DNA of 64,000 nt from Antilocapra americana. Lineage: Eukaryota > Chordata > Mammalia > Artiodactyla > Antilocapridae. Shown here piece by piece: positions 58,715 through 64,000 of the stretch. The stretch is from positions 3,224,911 through 3,288,910 of the forward strand of contig ML664152.1 in NCBI GenBank assembly GCA_007570785.1, given 5' to 3'. Position 1 is the first letter of the stretch. Every line of letters starts with the position of its first letter. Made by a program: the position numbers and the translations under genes. The notes under the pieces are model-generated. The model did not search any database. It saw nothing but the letters and a program-made list of their open reading frames with translations, and was not told where the DNA came from.

Positions 58715-59330
58715 AAAATCTTAAAAAAAAAATGTAGTTGGCCTCTTTATTGGAGGTAGGAGCATCCTGTAAAGTTACTGTGAAAGATGAATTAGCAGCC
58801 AGTGAGTCGTGGCCCCCAGGGAAGCACGGGGTCAGGGTTCTGCCAGCCTCTGGCCACAACAGTTTTATCAGCCAATCAATACTTGAGCTTGTTTGGTGTG
58901 TGTTCCTAAGTAAAGAGAGCTGATTTCTTACGTGTTGCTGATTCAGTAACACTGAGCTCCCGCCTGCAGCCCTATAACTCACTCCTGTGACCAAGCTCCT
59001 CTGTGACACCCCACTTTCCCCAGAGGTCACAGCCCATCCTCCTGCACTTGGTAGACGAGACAGCACTCCCACTGTGCTCCGGCCATGCGAAAAGCAAAAT
59101 CACCAGGAAGAAGCACAAATATGTGAAAAACCTGGCACTCGGCTGGCCTGGAAAGGAGGCTGGTTTGCAGCATGAGCTGAAACAAGCAGGCGGAGTTGCC
59201 CTGTCGCCCTCGCCTGGAGACACGTGTGTCCGGCCACTCAGATTCTCCGCCCCGTCTGCTCTGCTCAGTGAGTGACTGTGAAAAGGGCCATGAGAATTGA
59301 TTCGGGGTCAAAAATAAATGTCGGAGTGTA
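58715..59330. other. Non-coding interval
   Basis: No gene or repeat recognised beyond a short A run at the left edge. Confidence 0.4.
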
Positions 59331-59655
59331 GATGATATGGACTGACTTGCATCCCCCCAAATTCCTGTGTTGAGGTCCCGACCCCCAGCACTTATAACAT
59401 GAACTTATTTGCAGATGGGTCCTTTAAATAGGTGATCAAGCTTAGATCAGCCTGTGAGGATGCGTCCTGGCCTGATACGCTGGTGTCCTCATGAAAAGAG
59501 GGACAAGGACACAGACACATACTGGGGAGGACCTAGTCCCCTAGGCAGGTGTCCTTACAAGGGGGAGACACCACTGGTCCCCAAACACGTGAAACACTCT
59601 GTGAAGACACAGCAGGACACAGCCTCTCCACGCCAGCAAGGTGGCCTCAGGGGGT
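59331..59655 (+). mobile_element. MaLR/MLT1-type LTR-like element
   Basis: atatggactgacttgcatcc, ctgtgttgaggtcccgaccc, acttatttgcagatgggtcc, gctggtgtcctcatgaaaag and gacaaggacacagacacata appear in consensus order. Sense orientation, diverged, no coding part. Confidence 0.75.
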
Positions 59656-59874
59656 CCAGGCCTGCCGCACCTAGCTGTGGCTACCAGCATTCAGACCAAG
59701 AAATCATCCCTGCTGTGGACCCACGCATGTGTGGTTCTGCGTTGTGGAAACCTGAGCACCTAACACGGGTAGACCAGTCCTCAGACGTGGAATCCACAAA
59801 TACACAGAGGGCCTGCATGTGTGTAAGCTTCGCATCTGAAGAGTTCTTTTTTCTTAGCCTTCTCTAAACATTTG

Positions 59875-60096
59875 CTGGGGCTTCCCAGGTGACGCTAATG
59901 GTAAAGAACCCCTGGGCCAGTGCAAGAGACCTAAGAGATGCAGGTTCGATCCCTGGGTCGGGAATATCCCCTGGAGGAGGGCATGGCACCCCACTCCAGT
60001 ATTCTTGCCTGGAGAATCCCATGGACAGAGGAGCCTGGTGGGGCTGCAGTCCGTGGGGTCACAAAGAGTCAGATGTGACCGATCGCCTGAGCATGC
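59875..60096 (+). mobile_element. Bov-tA SINE with 9-bp target duplication
   Basis: Sense Bov-tA (ggggcttcccaggtgacgct, gttcgatccctgggtcggga, ctccagtattcttgcctgga) flanked by aaacatttg at 59866-59874 and 60097-60105. Confidence 0.94.
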
Positions 60097-60366
60097 AAAC
60101 ATTTGGAACTGGCAATCACCTGGAGGACCTGCAGTGACAAGGCTAGCCCAAAGCTGGCAGGTTCCAGTCTGAGTTTCTATTCTGCAGCCAGTTTCCAAGC
60201 TCAGGAACCATTCAGGCTCCCAGGACAGTTCTCACCTCTGGCCTCTGTGATGTGACTTATTTCTGTGCTTTAACATGGGATTTTTAGATCAGCAGTGACA
60301 GCCCACGTAAAGCCTCAGCGCCAGAGTTATCCTCATTCTGTCATTCTGTGAGACTTCTCAGCACTT

Positions 60367-60582
60367 CTGTTGTTGTTGTTGTTTAGTCACTAAGTCGTGT
60401 CCACCTCTTTTGCAACCCCATGGACTGTAGCCCGCCAGGCTCCTCTGCCCATGGGATTCTCCAGGCAAGAATACTGGAGTGGGTTGCCATTTCCTTCCCC
60501 AGGGGATCTTCCTGACCCAGGGATCACACCTATGTCTCCTGCTTGGCAGGTGGGTTCTTTACCACTGAGCCACCAGAGAGTG
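60367..60582 (-). mobile_element. Bov-tA SINE
   Basis: Begins with a TTG run, then tttagtcactaagtcgtgtc, gccaggctcctctgcccatg and gaatactggagtgggttgcc, and ends at accactgagccaccagag. Confidence 0.93.
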
Positions 60583-63020
60583 CCTTGGCATTTTTACTGC
60601 ATGTTTACAGAGCTGTGCAATGGAGTACAGACTGTCACATGTGGAGCTTCAGTGCAAACAGTTTTGGACACTGATTTAAGATAGAAATATATTTTATTTT
60701 GTGGTTAATTGTTTGTTTTAAAAAACAAATCAGGAAACTCATGTTTATCCATGATTATTCCCCGATTACACTGGAAATAACTGTGCTCTGTGGACAAGGG
60801 AGGGTCCCAAAGTGACTGGCTCCTGGGCCAAATGCACAGGCACACCTCTGGCCTGGGCTCCTCCAGGCACCCTACTGGTGACCCAGGGTCCTTCTGCGGC
60901 CTGACAAGAGTGGCATGGGCCCCGTAGCTTTCCAGGGAAGACTCGACGTCCACCCTACATGCGTCCTCTCAGGAGTTCTCAGAAAGGCCTTGAGTGGAGC
61001 CCTTTGGCCGGGACCCTGGCCCCACTCTGGGAGTCCTAAACTGTAGCCTGCCTGGTCACCAGCAGCCTTGGGAACCTCAGGGGGAGACGATGCTCTAAGC
61101 GTCCACACCAGGATGTTGCAAGCATGAGGTGCCACCCTCCATGTGCCACCCAGTGACGGGGCCCCTGGTAAACCCACCCAGGGCAGCGGCTCCTGCCCCT
61201 CAGCCCTTAGTGGTCAGGCTTCAACTCTGAGGACCAAGCAGCCTCATGGATGACCCTGGGGGACACAGCCCTCCAACATTGTCCTTTTATTATTCCCAGG
61301 AACAAAAGCAGGCCATTGACAGGAGGTGCTTTTACAAGAAGGTCTGTGTGAACTAAGTTTTTAGAAGAGGACCAATGAACCCTGTGATGTTCTTTCTATT
61401 TTAAACGGCATTTTTATTATAAAAGTGGTCCATTACCCTTGTTCAGAATTTGGACAAATCCAATAATCTATAAGTGGGGGGAAAGCATGTCATCCTCCCG
61501 AACCCTGAATGTTTAGTCTTGGATGCCTCAGGGGAAGGGTAAGTCTTCCCCAACAGTTCGTTGGGCTGTTTATCGGGGTCCTGGGCACCACTCACGAAGC
61601 GGTGTCCAAGAGAAGTAGAGCCACAACACCCCAGCAGTGTGCTCCTGAGACCGGCGGGGCCACCAGGCTGAGGACGCACAGAGAGGAGGGGTCCTGGGGG
61701 CACAGCCTCCTGGGTCTCTGTCACAGAGACACCCCCGCAGGCCTGTGCAGGGACCCCTGCCTTTGAGCTGAGCGCTAAGCCAGGCCATCCCGGCCAGGAT
61801 CCTGACCTGTGTAAACCCCTAGTGACCAGACAGCTGTGTTCCCATGCCCCTGGCCCTCTGGCCTGTCCCCAGACCCCAACAGAGGTCTTCCCACCAGCCA
61901 TGGAGGCTACAAGGCCACAGAGCCGACCCCAAGGCCATCCCCAGTACCGATAAGGGAGCAGATGCCAAGCACATGTGTGCCTGTCTGCTTCCTGGGCCAG
62001 GTCTGTGCTGAGCTGAGGTAGGGTTGGCCTGGGAGCGCCCACCTGGAAAAGAAGGGCCAGACTCATGGAGGGCCGGGTCAGGGGCAGGCAGGAAGCCGAG
62101 GTCCTCAGTTTTATGAGTGTATGCCTCTGTGTGTGTCTACTGAGGGGGTGCATATGTGTGCCTGTGTGGGTGTCTGTATGGGGGGTGCTTGTATGTGTGT
62201 GCCTCTGTGTCTCTGTGTGTGTGTCTGTATGGGGCGATGCACACATAGGGTGTTGGTGTCTGTGTGTCCATGCAAGTGCTTGTACGTATGTCTTTGTGTA
62301 TATGTGTTCGTGTGTACCTCTGTGTGTATGTATGTGTGTCCGTGTGTATTTGTGTCTGTGTGTGTGTTTGTACAAGGGGGTGCCCATGTGGGGGGGAGGT
62401 GTAGTGTGTGTTTGGGGGGCATGAGCCACAGTCCCCAAGACCATCTCTCTAACATCTGAACAAATCGGGACCCGTCAGGAGTTTGGGGTCGGACCCTGGC
62501 AAAGCCCTGCATCGGCAGGAAGTGGGGCCTTGAGGGTGATCCGGGCATTGTTTCTGCAGCGCTTAAACCTGCTCTCAGCAGTTTTGCATCCCGCTGCCCA
62601 AGCTGAATGTCAGCCCTTCCCACACAAAGGCTGGTATTTGCTTTGTCCACAGCATTCCTGGACGTCAGCAGTCTGCAGGCATGCTCACAAATCCCCGGGC
62701 ACCCCGACTTTCCACTCCAGGGCCCAGAGGGGCTCACCCACAGATGTGCCCCCATGCAGCCCAACGGACGGTGCTGGGGGTCAGTGGGCTGAGCCCTCAC
62801 TCGCCCTGACTCTCTGTGAGGCCGATGGGCTGCAGAGGCAGCCCCCTGCCCACCCCTGCAGCCCAGGGAGGGAGGACAAGTCTGACCATCCTGCACCAGC
62901 CCCTTGCAGGTCGTGCTTGGCCCTGGCAGGACATACACTTGTGCCCACAACACCTGGCATTTTCAATAATGTTTGTCATGAGAGTAAAGTACTATCTCAT
63001 TTAGTTTATTTTTTGTCATA
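60583..63020. other. Non-coding interval with TG-rich tract
   Basis: 62118-62420 is a long cryptic TG-rich tract (tgtgtgtctgtatggg-type units) that makes Cys/Val-rich open frames on the plus strand and His/Thr-rich frames on the minus strand. 60680-60780 is an AT-rich island. No gene recognised. Confidence 0.5.
62118..62420. repeat. Cryptic TG-rich tract
   Basis: About 300 bases of imperfect TG repeats interrupted by cc, ga and gggg blocks. Alternating purine-pyrimidine stretches could adopt Z-DNA. Open frames over it are artefacts. Confidence 0.9.
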
Positions 63021-63570
63021 AATGTTCTCATTCATCGAAAAAGTAGGAAAAATGGTACAGTTACCCTGGGTACTTATCAACCAGACTCAGCAACGATGGT
63101 GAGTTGGTGAAGATGATGGTGAAGATGATGCTTCATCTTCTTTTTTCTTTCCTGAAGTATTTTCAAGCAAAGCCCAGACCGCCTGTCATTCCATCCTTAC
63201 GTGGGTCACTGTTTCTCTTTTTTTCTCTATATTCCAATAAATGGAATGTAGTTGCGTCACAGAGTTGTGTTAGTTTCTGCTGTACAGCAAAGTGAATCAG
63301 CTATATGTGTACATACATCCCCCTCGTCCTAGAATTTCCTTCCTCTTTAGGTCACCTCGGAACACTGAGTAGAGTTCCTTGTTCCACAGCAGACCTCATT
63401 AGTTGTATTTGTTACACACAGAGTGTAGATACCTCAATCCCAATCCCCCATTTCATCCCATGCTTCACTTTCGCTCTTGGTATCTATGTCTGTTCTCCAT
63501 ATCTGTGTCTCTATTTCTGTTTTGCAAATAAGTTCATCTATACTATTTTTCTAGATTCCACACTTACGAG
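63021..63570 (-). mobile_element. L1 3' end fragment
   Basis: From gtgttagtttctgctgtaca, agtgaatcagctatatgtgt, ctgagtagagttccttgttc, gttctccatatctgtgtctc and tttgcaaataagttcatcta: the reverse complement of the placental L1 3' UTR and ORF2 end. The left boundary is uncertain. Confidence 0.85.
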
Positions 63571-64000
63571 TTCAGTTCAATTCAGTTGCTCTGTCATGTC
63601 TGACTCCTTGCAACCCCATGGACTGCAGCATGCCAGGCTTCCCTGTCCATCACCAGCACCCAGAGCTTATTCAAACTCATGCCATCGAGTCAATGATGCC
63701 ATCCAACTATCTCATCCCCTGTCATCCCCTTCTCTTCCTGCCTTCAATCTTTCCCAGCATCAGGGTTTTTTACAATCAGTTATTTCCATCAGGTGGCCAA
63801 AGTATTCAAGCGTCAGCTTCACCATCAGTCCTTCTAATGAATATTCAGGACTGATTTTCTCTAGGATGGACTGGCTTCATCTCCTTGCAGTACAAGGACT
63901 CTCAAGAGTCTACTCCAACACCACAGTTCAAACGCATCAGTTCTTCAGTGCTCAGCTTTCTTTATGGTCCAACTCTCACATCTATACATGGTTACTGGAG
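63571..64000 (-). mobile_element. BovB LINE 3' end, runs off the window
   Basis: gagttcagttcaattcagtt, catgccaggcttccctgtcc, ttcaatctttcccagcatca and agagtctactccaacaccac are minus-strand BovB 3' sequence. The element continues past base 64000, so its full extent is unknown. Confidence 0.93.

Noticed and set aside
61443..62444. 333-codon and overlapping 280-codon open frames, minus strand
   Set aside because: The His/Thr-rich part is the translation of the TG-rich tract. The rest has no motif.
1..64000. CRISPR arrays, operons, bacterial insertion sequences, rRNA genes
   Set aside because: None seen. The window is a mammalian nuclear locus, and regular spaced repeats are microsatellites or SINEs.

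Overview
This is nuclear DNA from a ruminant, most likely a bovid. The evidence is the repeat content: BovB (RTE-type) LINE fragments, Bov-tA and BovA2 SINEs, CHR-type tRNA-Glu SINEs and young bovine-type L1 3' ends occur throughout. This mix is typical of pecoran ruminants. The layout is mammalian, with one spliced gene, long non-coding stretches and no operons.

The only protein-coding gene I can support is CRYAA (alpha-A crystallin), on the minus strand. Its three coding exons (56120-55932, 54868-54746, 53880-53671) join through consensus GT-AG sites into an intact 173-residue reading frame. A TATA box, a Maf-type TGCTGAC element about 100 bp upstream of the inferred cap site, a strong start-codon context and an AATAAA signal are all visible. 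Upstream of the gene is towards higher coordinates and downstream is towards lower ones.

Layout. 1-5.1 kb: AT-rich start with a 5'-truncated L1 flanked by a 22-bp target duplication, one Bov-tA and a BovB 3' end. 5-16.7 kb: mostly unique sequence with SINEs, an old LTR-like element, a tRNA-Ala-like sequence with a valine-type anticodon and a second short L1. 16.7-31.7 kb: BovB-rich block holding several fragments, including two head-inverted composites and SINEs nested inside BovB. 31.7-53 kb: GC-rich, mostly unique DNA with simple repeats (TGGA just upstream at 28.5 kb, GAT at 37 kb, CA/TG tracts), old MIR/L1 relics and a small duplication at 40.8/42.3 kb containing a reversed copy of spacer DNA. 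53-56.4 kb: CRYAA. 56.4-64 kb: upstream flank with SINEs, an old LTR-like relic, a TG-rich tract, an old L1 and a BovB that runs off the end.

I did not find an undescribed gene system. Almost all long open frames outside CRYAA are retroelement coding remnants, simple-repeat translations or chance frames in GC-rich DNA. The observations most worth a second look are the tRNA-like locus, the duplication with its inverted insert and the BovB composites.
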